From Sulfitobacter sp. S223 (lineage in GTDB: Bacteria > Pseudomonadota > Alphaproteobacteria > Rhodobacterales > Rhodobacteraceae), in assembly GCF_025143825.1 (NCBI RefSeq), contig NZ_CP083560.1, forward strand, positions 2,232,001-2,296,000: 64,000 nucleotides of DNA, given 5' to 3'. How positions within the stretch are numbered: the first letter of the stretch is position 1; each line of letters starts with the position of its first letter. Made by a program: the position numbers and the translations under genes. Positions 43,294 to 51,605 of this stretch are shown one piece after another. The notes under the pieces are model-generated. The model saw only the letters and a program-made list of their open reading frames with translations, did not search any database and had not been told where the DNA came from.

Positions 43294-43812
43294 ATGTTTG
43301 TTTTAAACATTGGCGTCAAAGCCCTTGCGACCGTCGCCTTTGTCGTGTGCGCTGCCGCCGCTCATGCCACCGATCTGCCTATACCAGAAGGAGAGGTAGT
43401 CCTTACTGTATCGAGCGATCTAGCATTAACCAATAATGGTGATGCTGCAGTATTTGACATGGCGATGCTGGAAGCGATCGGCACGACTGAATTCGAAACG
43501 ACGACGATCTGGACTGACGGCCCTCAGACCTTCAAAGGCACCCCGCTGGCAAATCTGATGCAGGCTATGGGCGTCGAAAACGGAACCATCCGCGCCACAG
43601 CGATCAACGACTACTCCGTCGAGATCCCGATGACAGACGCCGTGGAAAATGGCGCCCTTATCGCTTTCGAGCGCAACGGCGAGAAAATGTCCGTACGTGA
43701 AAAAGGTCCGCTATGGATCGTTTATCCCTATGATCTAAATAACGATTTCCAGTCGGAAGTCTATTACTCGCGCAGCATTTGGCAACTTGATCGAATTGAA
43801 ATCCAGCCCTAA
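43294..43812 (+). CDS. Secreted protein with molybdopterin-oxidoreductase-like fold, no Mo-ligand Cys
   Basis: A 172-residue protein with a Sec signal peptide (IGVKALATVAFVVCAAAAHA). The mature part follows the small 'molybdopterin-dependent oxidoreductase' (SUOX-like) pattern: FDMAMLEAIGTTEFETTTIW, TDGPQTFKGTPLANLMQAMG, VREKGPLWIVYPYDLNNDF and YYSRSIWQLDRIEIQP. The only cysteine is in the signal peptide, so the usual metal-binding Cys is absent and the protein cannot hold molybdenum in the standard way. It precedes and overlaps the reading frame of the hybrid kinase, suggesting a periplasmic sensing partner. The start has a strong AAGGAG site. Confidence 0.78.
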   Translation: MFVLNIGVKALATVAFVVCAAAAHATDLPIPEGEVVLTVSSDLALTNNGDAAVFDMAMLEAIGTTEFETTTIWTDGPQTFKGTPLANLMQAMGVENGTIRATAINDYSVEIPMTDAVENGALIAFERNGEKMSVREKGPLWIVYPYDLNNDFQSEVYYSRSIWQLDRIEIQP

Positions 43813-43855
43813 TCCTCTATTCATCCAAGCCAGATTTTCAGCGGAAGGGCTCGCA

Positions 43856-46426
43856 GTGAAACTCAAAATGAACAAGTGTATGAGCCGAAGCCTAATGGGC
43901 CTTGTAACGATCTTTTTCATAACGGCAATCGCACTTCTTTCGATCAACATCAGGTCGCAGCTAGCTGAACTGGCCACCGCGTCATCTGACAATGTTCAAT
44001 GGGCTCTGTCGCAGACCGAAGTGGAACTGCTGATGCTGGGTAACTCCATCGCGGATGCAGAAAGGTCGGACAATGCTGATCTTGACGGAGTCCGTCAAAA
44101 ATTCGATATCTTTTACAGCCGAGTTCATACGCTCAGTGCAAGTCCGGTTTTCGCGCAACTGCGTTCGGTTCCGACCATTTCAGCCGATATCAATTACCTG
44201 ACCAAGTTCCTCGATGACACCGTGCCGATCATCGACGGTGACGATGCTGATCTGCTGGCCGCTCTGCCCAAGCTATCAACGGATCTCTCCGATGCACGCG
44301 GCATTGTACGCGACGCTGCGCTGCAGGGCATTACTCATTTTTCCAAGGTTAGTGATAATAGACGCGATAGTGTCGCACGCACCTTGATCTACGTCGCACT
44401 GCTAACGACTGCACTGATTTTGATCCTGATTTTGCTGGTCTACGCGCTCAATCGTTCGGTGTATAGAAGCAAGGAAAACGCGCGCCGATCCCGCGAGACT
44501 CGGGACCGGCTTGAAACCGTGATCTCCACATCGCTCGACGCGGTCATCGTGATTGATGAAGATGGCACAGTGCTGGAATACAACGGCGCAGCCGAAAGAA
44601 TTTTCGGGTATTCGTATTCGGATGCGATCGGTGCTGACATGGCCGACCTCATTATCCCGGATAATCTGCGTAAAGCGCATAGCGATGGGATGCTAAGATT
44701 CCGACGTGGCGCCCCCGCCAGGGTCGTTAACAGGGGCATCGTGCAGTTGGAGGCCAAACGGAAGAACGGAGAGCAGTTTCCGATCGACCTTTCCATCGCT
44801 GCTGCGACCCGTCCCGAAGGCGTCATTTATGTCGGTTTCATCCGCGATATTTCTGACCGTGTGACCGCCGAAAAAGAGCTCCTGTCTGCCCGCGATGACG
44901 CGATTGCAGGTGAAAAGTCCAAGGCCAACATGCTGGCAGTCATGAGCCACGAAATGCGAACCCCCTTGAACGGCATGCTGGGTACTTTGGACCTGTTCGA
45001 TGCCGACAAGCTGGATCGAAATCATCAGCGGTATCTGCGCGTTATTCGGAATTCCGGCAACCTCCTTCTGGGGCATGTCAACGACGTTCTCGACATCTCT
45101 CGGCTCGATGCCGATAAAATGAGCATGAGCATGGAGCGCTTTGACCTTGGCGCCGCTCTGCAAGAAACGATTGATGCCCAGACGCCGCATGCGAAGGATC
45201 ACGGCAATACAATCGAGCTTTCCTTGCTCGATGCGTGCCTGCACGATGTCTATTCTGATCCGATCCGCATTTGTCAGATCGTGACGAACCTTCTGAACAA
45301 TGCGATCAAATTCACCCGCAATGGCAATATAACCATAGAGGCGGAATGCCATGGTGATCTGGGCGATGTGGAGCTGCGGGTAATCGACAGCGGCATTGGA
45401 ATTTCCGAAGAAAACATGGAACGGATTTTTGGCGATTTCGTCACGATCGACAGCTCTTACTCAAGAAACAACGGCGGGACGGGCCTGGGGCTTGGGATTT
45501 CTCGGCGTTTGATAACGGCGCTGGGTGGCGAAATCGGAGCAGAAAGCGAACTAGGCGGCGGAAGCGCATTCTGGCTGCGCATGCCGATGCGGCACCCCGC
45601 CGAATCCCAAAAAAGCAGAGCATCTCTGATCAAAGAGGAAGTCGTGCCTACTACTCCGACGCGCAAACTATCAATACTTCTGGTCGAAGATAATGCAGTG
45701 AACCGGCTTGTCGCGCGCGAAATGCTTCTGCGTGAGGGCCATACCGTAACAGAGGCACATAACGGATGCGAAGGCGTTCTATTGGCGGAACAAATAGAGT
45801 TTGACGTAATTCTTATGGACATTTCGATGCCCGAAATGGACGGCGTGGAAGCCACGGGGAAAATTCGAGAAAGCCGCGTGGGATCCTGGCGAGCGCCAAT
45901 CATTGCAACGACGGCCCATGTGTTGAAAAACGATGTGCAGCGGTTCCGCGATGCAGGCATGAACGAAATCTTGTCCAAACCAATCTCAATTGTGCGAATG
46001 CGGAAAGCTTTGGCTTCGGTCGTGGAGAGGATCGACAAAGCACCTGTTCTTGAGAACGAACCTTCTGTTGATACTGAAGAGTTGATCGATTGGGAGCAAG
46101 CCAAAACCGTTCAAAAAACTCTTCCATCCAAGCAGCTTGCGGAAGCGATCGAGACCATCCGCTCGGAAATGGTCGCATTCTTTGAAGACCTGCCTGGAAT
46201 GATCGAATCATCCACAGACTTTAAGTCTTTGGGCTGCGAGGCGCACCGGCTGGCGGGTTCCGCGGCAGTCTTCGGTGCGGTCAGGCTAGCCGATTTACTC
46301 AGGGCGATTCAGTTCGAGGCCGAAAACAATTCACAGAAGAATCTTCGCGCGCTTGAGATTGAGGCCAAACAATGCTGGCAGGATACCTGCACAGAATATA
46401 TGGCCAAAATGGGTCTGGTGCCCTAG
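43856..46426 (+). CDS. Hybrid sensor histidine kinase (PAS-HisKA-HATPase-REC-Hpt)
   Basis: Inner-membrane hybrid kinase of about 856 residues. The GTG at 43856 has the site ggaaggg and avoids overlap with the upstream gene; an ATG at 43787 or 43868 is possible. Order: membrane span (LMGLVTIFFITAIALLSINI), ~150-residue helical periplasmic sensor, second span (IYVALLTTALILILILLVYA), PAS (VIVIDEDGTVLEYNGAAERI), HisKA with His365 in VMSHEMRTPLNGM, HATPase with NLLNNAIKFT and GGTGLGLGIS, a receiver with Asp655 in LMDISMPEMDG and an Hpt with His797 in EAHRLAGSAAVFG. The full phosphorelay predicts transfer to the divergent NarL-type regulator. The neighbouring secreted protein is a likely signal-binding partner. 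Confidence 0.93.
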   Translation: MKLKMNKCMSRSLMGLVTIFFITAIALLSINIRSQLAELATASSDNVQWALSQTEVELLMLGNSIADAERSDNADLDGVRQKFDIFYSRVHTLSASPVFAQLRSVPTISADINYLTKFLDDTVPIIDGDDADLLAALPKLSTDLSDARGIVRDAALQGITHFSKVSDNRRDSVARTLIYVALLTTALILILILLVYALNRSVYRSKENARRSRETRDRLETVISTSLDAVIVIDEDGTVLEYNGAAERIFGYSYSDAIGADMADLIIPDNLRKAHSDGMLRFRRGAPARVVNRGIVQLEAKRKNGEQFPIDLSIAAATRPEGVIYVGFIRDISDRVTAEKELLSARDDAIAGEKSKANMLAVMSHEMRTPLNGMLGTLDLFDADKLDRNHQRYLRVIRNSGNLLLGHVNDVLDISRLDADKMSMSMERFDLGAALQETIDAQTPHAKDHGNTIELSLLDACLHDVYSDPIRICQIVTNLLNNAIKFTRNGNITIEAECHGDLGDVELRVIDSGIGISEENMERIFGDFVTIDSSYSRNNGGTGLGLGISRRLITALGGEIGAESELGGGSAFWLRMPMRHPAESQKSRASLIKEEVVPTTPTRKLSILLVEDNAVNRLVAREMLLREGHTVTEAHNGCEGVLLAEQIEFDVILMDISMPEMDGVEATGKIRESRVGSWRAPIIATTAHVLKNDVQRFRDAGMNEILSKPISIVRMRKALASVVERIDKAPVLENEPSVDTEELIDWEQAKTVQKTLPSKQLAEAIETIRSEMVAFFEDLPGMIESSTDFKSLGCEAHRLAGSAAVFGAVRLADLLRAIQFEAENNSQKNLRALEIEAKQCWQDTCTEYMAKMGLVP

Positions 46427-46554
46427 GCCAAAAAATACACACATTAATCAACGACATAGTGCGCCATTTGGCCATTAAAACGACTCGAAGCGATATAGTA
46501 CCCCATGGATTACGTCGACAACGACCTGCAAATCCAGAAAGGGTAAGTCACGGG

Positions 46555-46655
46555 TTACCCCTTGTTAATCACCGCATCAAACGCCTCGATGGCGCGCTGC
46601 AGGGTTTGCTTATCCAGCGCTGAAATCTGGATCAAGCAGCCTTTTAAGTCGGCAT
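46555..46655 (-). pseudogene. Truncated reading frame next to the IS remnant
   Basis: On the minus strand about 33 codons read ADLKGCLIQISALDKQTL and QRAIEAFDAVINKG before a stop at 46555. Composition is coding-like, but its 5' part is cut off by the end of the IS5-like remnant. Family unknown. Confidence 0.3.
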
Positions 46656-47214
46656 GGCTTTGTTGCACAAATCAGCAGACGGACGTGGCTCCCCTTCCCC
46701 CAAGCGGATTAATCCCAAGGCTTTTGTGACAAGGATGCCAAGGGTGATGTAACTGTTCAGGACGGCGATGTGGGATGTTCACGGCGAGGGTCTTCTGGCG
46801 GCGAGACAGGGTGCTGGAGTCGGGTACGGACCAGTCAAGACCGTCCAGCCGCCAGAGGCTTTGGACAAAGCCGGTGGTTTGCCGCACGGCCAAACCGAAC
46901 AGCCCACGGCTCCGACCATTCAGGTCTGAAACGCGCCACTGGCGAGTCTCCTGATCCTCCTCACCGCTGTAGGTCTGATGGCAGCCACGCTTGCACCTCG
47001 GCGCGGCCTCCCAGCCCATCCCGGGATCAAACCAACCTCTCATGAAAATGCTGCGCAATGCACTGCCGGTCAGTGGATCGTCAGCGCTTCAGCGCCTCAT
47101 TGCAGGCCGTCCAGTTCGAGGTCCTGTCGGTAGGCGATGTCGGCTTGCTGATGCGGGCCAGCTACATCACTGGAGTCACAGGATGAATCCCCGCTGGATT
47201 TGTGCAACAGACCT
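46656..47214 (-). mobile_element. Internally deleted IS5-like element
   Basis: The ends ggctttgttgcacaaatc (46656) and gatttgtgcaacag (47197) are imperfect inverted repeats of the type found on IS5-group elements. The distance of about 560 bases is shorter than a normal ~800-1200-base IS5 element, and the internal transposase frame is truncated and scrambled, so this is an inactive remnant. Confidence 0.7.
46672..47058 (-). pseudogene. IS5-family transposase remnant
   Basis: Minus-strand segments RGWFDPGMGWEAAPRCKRGC, then LFGLAVRQTTGFVQSLWRL and DGLDWSVPDSSTLSRRQKTL match the N-terminal part of IS5-family (IS1031/IS427-like) transposases. The section RGCHQTYSGEEDQETRQW departs from the expected sequence and the catalytic half is missing, consistent with frameshifts and an internal deletion. 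Confidence 0.75.
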
Positions 47215-47615
47215 TTCCAGCTTGGCGAATCGATATGCGCTGCGACTCAGTCGTCTGCAGGTTCGACAGGCGATCCGAATTACTGATCGGATGACATGAG
47301 CATCCTTTTAGACGCGGGTGTAATGGATAAACCTGGCTGCAAGCCATCTAGCTAATCGCACTATCCGATTGAACATCCGCTTAGACTTTCCGAACGTGGT
47401 TTGGCTTGGTGGTGCGGGATACTGTGAGAACAACAGAAAAACAGAAAGAAACCACAATGTCCTCACTTGCTCTTACTGCCCGCAGAAACCGGATCATTAT
47501 CTAGGCGAAGCTTTACCAGAATCCGCCGCAGCGTCTCACACGTCTTTCACAGGATCGTCTGCAAGTCATTCGTGCAAGCCTCGGCAACTTAGAATAAAGT
47601 TTGATAGGACAGGCC
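47215..47615. other. Gene-poor stretch after the IS remnant
   Basis: About 400 bases with only short frames lacking family features or good ribosome sites. I see no RNA gene or terminator. It may be decayed DNA of the accessory zone; the upstream region of the next small gene lies at its right edge (gataggacaggcc). Confidence 0.4.
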
Positions 47616-47927
47616 ATGCAAAATAACGCCCATGCGTTCCGCCACTCCATCGTGCGGATGTCGGATTACCCTGTGCGCACGAATTTCCAGACAGTGCGAC
47701 CGCGCAAAGTCAGACGGTTTGACGATATCGATGTGCTGGCCCAATCGGCTTTTACCAAATGGAAATGTCAGGCGGAAATGGAGCGCGCAGCGCAAAAGAC
47801 AAAAGCCCGTCGTGAAAACGCACTTTGGCAAATTGCTCCGGTCTGGGGATTGCAGCTAGGTTCTTTGGTGGTGCGAATTTTAGCAGCCATACTGTTTCAG
47901 GTTCTACTCGTATTTCTCTTGTACTAA
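47616..47927 (+). CDS. Small single-span membrane protein, unknown
   Basis: A 103-residue product starting MQNNAHAFRHSIVRMSDYPV. The N-terminal 65 residues are hydrophilic and basic (RTNFQTVRPRKVRRFDDIDV, KTKARREN), the C-terminal 30 form one membrane span (LGSLVVRILAAILFQVLLVF) ending LLY. Such C-tail-anchored small proteins are typical of Rhodobacteraceae, but I do not know this family. It is followed by a very strong terminator, which supports it as a real transcription unit. Confidence 0.65.
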   Translation: MQNNAHAFRHSIVRMSDYPVRTNFQTVRPRKVRRFDDIDVLAQSAFTKWKCQAEMERAAQKTKARRENALWQIAPVWGLQLGSLVVRILAAILFQVLLVFLLY

Positions 47928-47973
47928 TTACCATAAGATATCTCTCGACAACTTCCCTCCCGCTCTCTCAAAG

Positions 47974-48002
47974 AATTGCCTCTTCGGAGGCAATTTTTTT
48001 TG
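47974..48002 (+). terminator. Strong terminator with UUCG tetraloop
   Basis: Nine-bp stem aattgcctc / gaggcaatt closed by a ttcg tetraloop and followed by eight T, 47 bases after the small membrane protein gene. Confidence 0.95.
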
Positions 48003-48258
48003 CGCGCATTCTTTTTGAGTGCCTCTCGTTTGACTGTGATTATCCAACCAGTCGGAGGAAGGCATATACTCGGAAGGATATGTCCGGATATGCGACTGCC
48101 TAAAATCGGCCCATTTAGGCGCCCGACTATTCTTCTACACAAGTGTCCGAAACCGCCCCGACCTGCCATTCAAATGGAGCGGCGGTGCCCCATCACCACG
48201 GACAACGTCGCGGTTTGAACTGTGCTGCCACCACTGCGCAGCCGCGAAAGGAACTGTA
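48003..48258. other. Leader region of the DUF11 surface-protein genes
   Basis: About 255 bases between the terminator and the first DUF11 gene. It holds a purine-rich segment (ggaggaaggcatatactcgg, cggaaggatatgtccgg) with repeated 'ggaagg.atat' units, and must contain the promoter of the three-gene cluster. No gene or known riboswitch seen. Confidence 0.45.
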
Positions 48259-48771
48259 ATGACACGCATAAATATGATGCCGATTATCTCTATGGTCTCG
48301 GCTGTTTCGCTCTTTGCGTTGACCGTCCAGGCGCAAGCTGAAGGACTGTCCAGCGAGATGTCCTTTAAGGTCGTGGAGATGACCGAAGACGGAACTGAAA
48401 CTCTTGTCGAGCGCGACACCGTACGCCCGGGCGACATGATCGAATACGCAATCACACACCACAATGGCATGGACGCTGACCTGCTTGGGCTGGCCGTTGC
48501 TGTGCCAGTGCCCACCGGTGTCACTTACGTCCCCGGTAACGAGACTTCTTCGCTGCCCGCGAATTTCGAGGTGCAGGCCGAGATGGAACCGGAAATTCCC
48601 GGTCTCGAATGGTCTGCCCTTCCCGCGTTCCGCACCGTGATCGACGCCACAGGCGCGAAACGGCGCGAACCCCTTCCAGCGGAGGCCATCGAGGCCGTGC
48701 GTTGGAATCTCGACGCTGCTCTTTCGAGCGGTGAGGCGGCTCTCAACTCCTACCGCGTTGTCGTCAACTAA
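48259..48771 (+). CDS. Secreted DUF11-like protein, 170 aa
   Basis: A signal peptide (MMPIISMVSAVSLFALTVQA then QAEG) starts a mature protein of about 143 residues forming one DUF11-like beta-sandwich: VERDTVRPGDMIEYAITHHN (a 'PGDxixYtIt.xN' motif), LAVAVPVPTGVTYVPGNETS and an AFRTVIDATGAKRREPLPAE strand. The last part (AIEAVRWNLDAALSSGEAAL) lies close to the domain end and is distinctive. The ribosome site gaaagga is good. It is the first of three co-directional genes for modular surface proteins and may be the small soluble partner. Confidence 0.8.
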   Translation: MTRINMMPIISMVSAVSLFALTVQAQAEGLSSEMSFKVVEMTEDGTETLVERDTVRPGDMIEYAITHHNGMDADLLGLAVAVPVPTGVTYVPGNETSSLPANFEVQAEMEPEIPGLEWSALPAFRTVIDATGAKRREPLPAEAIEAVRWNLDAALSSGEAALNSYRVVVN

Positions 48772-48832
48772 GCACCGGGCCCAGGTGCAGACCCCCTCAT
48801 CCCGGGCCGGATGATCCCCAAACCCAACTGAA

Positions 48833-51457
48833 ATGGATACCCTCGTGAAACATCAACACTCTTTTTGGGTGACGACCAGCGCGATCGCAATGGCCTCGCT
48901 CATTGGTGCATCGGCGATGGCCGAAGCGCCGGAAGCCGGTTCTGTAATCGGCAACCAAGCAACCGCGACCTACACCAACGCGGCCGGCGACACGATCACC
49001 GTCACTTCAAACAAAGTAGAAACTGTCGTCCAGCAAGTTGCCGGTCTGACCCTGACATCTGATAATACCGAAGAAATCGCACCCGGCGGCAAGGCATTCC
49101 TGCCGCATATCATCACCAACGATGGTAACGGTCCGGACACCTATGACCTGACTGCCATCGAGGGCGCAGGCGATTTCGACTTCAACAGCGTTGTGATTTA
49201 CGCCGACGCCGACATGGATGGTGTCGCCGACAACGCAACGCCGATCACCGCGACACCGACCCTCGCTCCTGGCGAACGTTTTGGCATCGTCATCGTTGCA
49301 ACGGCTCCGTCGACGGCTGCGGGTGGTGACTCGGAGGCGATCACTGTGACCGCGACCAGCCAGCTGGACGGTACCATTGCTGAGATCAATACCGACACGA
49401 TGACGGTATCGTCCGGCGCGATCATGGAACTGGTCAAGTCGATGGTTGTTGACAAGAGCGCGGGCGATCCCAATATCGTCGACGCAGGCGACACTGTCAG
49501 CGTGACACTGACCTACACCAACACCGGTCTGGCCCCGTCCACCGGCTATTCCGTTTCGGACACACTGGACCTGGACCTGCCCTATGTGGCGGCGACCGCA
49601 CAGTGGACGGACGTCACGGTTGCAGGTGGTCTCGATGAAACCAACGGCGCAGGCATCGATGCCACCAACGGCGTGGGCGAAACGCTTGCCTGGCAGGCGG
49701 ACATTGTGTCGAACCAGATCGGCTTCCAGATTTCCAGCGTCAATCCGGGCCGTACCGGTGCCGTGACCTTTGATGTAGTGATCGGTCCCGACGCCGTTGC
49801 CGGCATCATCGAGAACGTCGCACAGCAGTCAGACTCGACCGGCACCCTGCCGCCGTCCAACGTGGCATCGATTGTCATTGACGAGCAGTTCGCTCATGTG
49901 ATCGACGACAGCTTTACCCAGTCGGATGCGACAGTTCTGCGGTCTTCGACAGATGATGACGGTGCCAATGACGTGGTGCTGGAATCGACAGACGTGTCGC
50001 AGGGCGGCAAAATTGCCTTTGAATTCGTGATTGGCAACGATTCCAACCAGTCGGACGCCTACACGCTGAACGTCGCCAACGGTGATTTCCCGGTTGGCAC
50101 TACGTTCCGCATCGTGGGCGCAGATGGTGCCACGCCGATCGTCGGGGAAATCCCGCTGGCGGCAGGCAAGGGCACCAAGGTGTTTGTGATCGCAACGTTG
50201 CCGTCAGATGCGACTCCGACTGCCGCTGGCGCCACCAACTACACCGCAACTGTGTCCGCCACGTCCTCGGAAAGCGGTCAGGTAAACACGTCGACTGCCG
50301 AATTCAACGGTGCCGTTCTTGGCGCAGCCGTTGATCTCGAAAACGCCGTTGCTGGTTCCGAAGGTGATGGCGCGAACCCAGACAATGTCGGCAGCCCCTG
50401 GGTGACAACGGCGACCGATCCGGGCGAGCCCGTTTCGTTCCCGATGACCATTGAAAACCTAGGTCCGACCTCGGACAACTACAATCTGGAACTGGCGAAC
50501 CCGCTGCCCGAAGGCTGGACGGTTGAATTCCAGCTTGCGGACGGCACGATCGTGACCAATACCGGTACGATCCCGGCCGGTGCGACCGAAACGATCACCG
50601 TAGTGATCACTCCGGCGGATGACGCGGCCCCCGCGACAACCCCGTTCGAAGTGGTTCTGACCTCGCCGATCAGCGGCCAGGGCGACTCGATTATCGACGC
50701 GGTCACCGTGAACGAGATCATCGACCTGTCGATCACTGCCGACCAGACCGCGCAAGCCGCACCGGGCGGTGTTGTGGACATCCTCCACACGCTGACCAAC
50801 GATGGTAACGTCGCGATCACCGAAGGCGCGATCACCGAGGCAGGCCTGACCGAGTTCTCTGGTGCGATCTACTACGATGCGAACGGCAATGGTGAACTGG
50901 ATGCCACCGATCCGATCATCGACAACATCAACGACATTCCCGGTGGGATTGCAGTTGGTGAGACGGTGAACCTGATCTACCGCGTTCAGACCAGCGAAGT
51001 TCCGGGCATGACCGAGGCGGGCACCATCACCGTCGCGACCAGCCTGAACGGCGGCACAAAGACCGACCAAGATCTGACCGACAACGCGGTTGAAGATCAG
51101 ATCATCGTGGTCTCGGGTGATGTGGTTCTTGTCAAGACCCAGGCGATCGACCCTGCATGTGACGGCACGGTCGGCACGTTCAGCAAGAACCCTCAGGCTG
51201 TCGAGCCAGGTCAGTGTATCCGCTACCGCATCGAAGCCTCCAATACTGGTACTCAAGCGGTTTCCGACGTCGCGATCAAGGACATCGTGCCGGCCTACAC
51301 TGCCTACGAGACCTGCGGCGGTTCCTGCTCTGCGGCCGTATCTCCGGTGGCATCGACCGTCGATGTATCGGCCGTGCCGCTGATCAGCAGCGCCCACGGC
51401 GGCCTGGCTCCGGGCTCGACAGCATCGCTCGAGTTCACTGTGCGGGTCGACCAGTAA
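48833..51457 (+). CDS. Secreted modular DUF11-repeat protein, 874 aa
   Basis: A Sec signal (VTTSAIAMASLIGASAMAEA) is followed by the motif SVIGNQATATYTNAAGD and VTSNKVETVVQQVAGLTL, then a series of Ig-like beta modules. DUF11-type repeats occur with KSMVVDKSAGDPNIVDAGDT, the segment LPPSNVASIVIDEQFAHV, EDPGEPV-like strands near residue 520 (TATDPGEPVSFPMTIENLGP) and a last Cys-containing DUF11 (TQAIDPACDGTVGTFSKNPQ, GQCIRYRIEASNTGTQAVSD). There is no membrane anchor, sortase or barrel, so export beyond the periplasm would need a partner. The GTG at 48845 is an alternative start. Composition is low in Lys and rich in Asp/Thr, typical of extracellular proteins. Confidence 0.85.
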   Translation: MDTLVKHQHSFWVTTSAIAMASLIGASAMAEAPEAGSVIGNQATATYTNAAGDTITVTSNKVETVVQQVAGLTLTSDNTEEIAPGGKAFLPHIITNDGNGPDTYDLTAIEGAGDFDFNSVVIYADADMDGVADNATPITATPTLAPGERFGIVIVATAPSTAAGGDSEAITVTATSQLDGTIAEINTDTMTVSSGAIMELVKSMVVDKSAGDPNIVDAGDTVSVTLTYTNTGLAPSTGYSVSDTLDLDLPYVAATAQWTDVTVAGGLDETNGAGIDATNGVGETLAWQADIVSNQIGFQISSVNPGRTGAVTFDVVIGPDAVAGIIENVAQQSDSTGTLPPSNVASIVIDEQFAHVIDDSFTQSDATVLRSSTDDDGANDVVLESTDVSQGGKIAFEFVIGNDSNQSDAYTLNVANGDFPVGTTFRIVGADGATPIVGEIPLAAGKGTKVFVIATLPSDATPTAAGATNYTATVSATSSESGQVNTSTAEFNGAVLGAAVDLENAVAGSEGDGANPDNVGSPWVTTATDPGEPVSFPMTIENLGPTSDNYNLELANPLPEGWTVEFQLADGTIVTNTGTIPAGATETITVVITPADDAAPATTPFEVVLTSPISGQGDSIIDAVTVNEIIDLSITADQTAQAAPGGVVDILHTLTNDGNVAITEGAITEAGLTEFSGAIYYDANGNGELDATDPIIDNINDIPGGIAVGETVNLIYRVQTSEVPGMTEAGTITVATSLNGGTKTDQDLTDNAVEDQIIVVSGDVVLVKTQAIDPACDGTVGTFSKNPQAVEPGQCIRYRIEASNTGTQAVSDVAIKDIVPAYTAYETCGGSCSAAVSPVASTVDVSAVPLISSAHGGLAPGSTASLEFTVRVDQ

Positions 51458-51493
51458 GGCCTTTACCGAGCTGACCCTGTTACCCCGAAAAAA

Positions 51494-51519
51494 GGGCTTC
51501 CGGTACCCACCGGGAGCCC
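51494..51519 (+). promoter_or_regulatory. Hairpin between the 874-aa and 1914-aa genes
   Basis: A ten-bp stem (gggcttccgg / ccgggagccc, with one G-T pair) and six-base loop lie 37 bases after the 874-aa gene. A stretch of A precedes it and no T-run follows, so it may be a partial terminator or mRNA stabiliser that sets the ratio between the secreted protein and the barrel protein. Confidence 0.55.
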
Positions 51520-51605
51520 AATCTGAACCAGCCCTGCCCCCGCTGTCTCCCTTAGCGTTCCCCGCGCGAAATCACCCCTGCCCCAGTTCTGGAGCTTGTT
51601 GCCAA

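Noticed and set aside
47369..47626. 85-codon frame and an overlapping MSSLALTARRNRI-like start in the gene-poor stretch
   Set aside because: Start has no ribosome site and the short MSSLALTARR frame stops after 15 codons; resemblance to DUF1127-type peptides was too weak.
50459..51397. Minus-strand 312-codon frame inside the 874-aa gene
   Set aside because: Antisense shadow of a repetitive high-GC coding region; basic, low-complexity composition with no motif.
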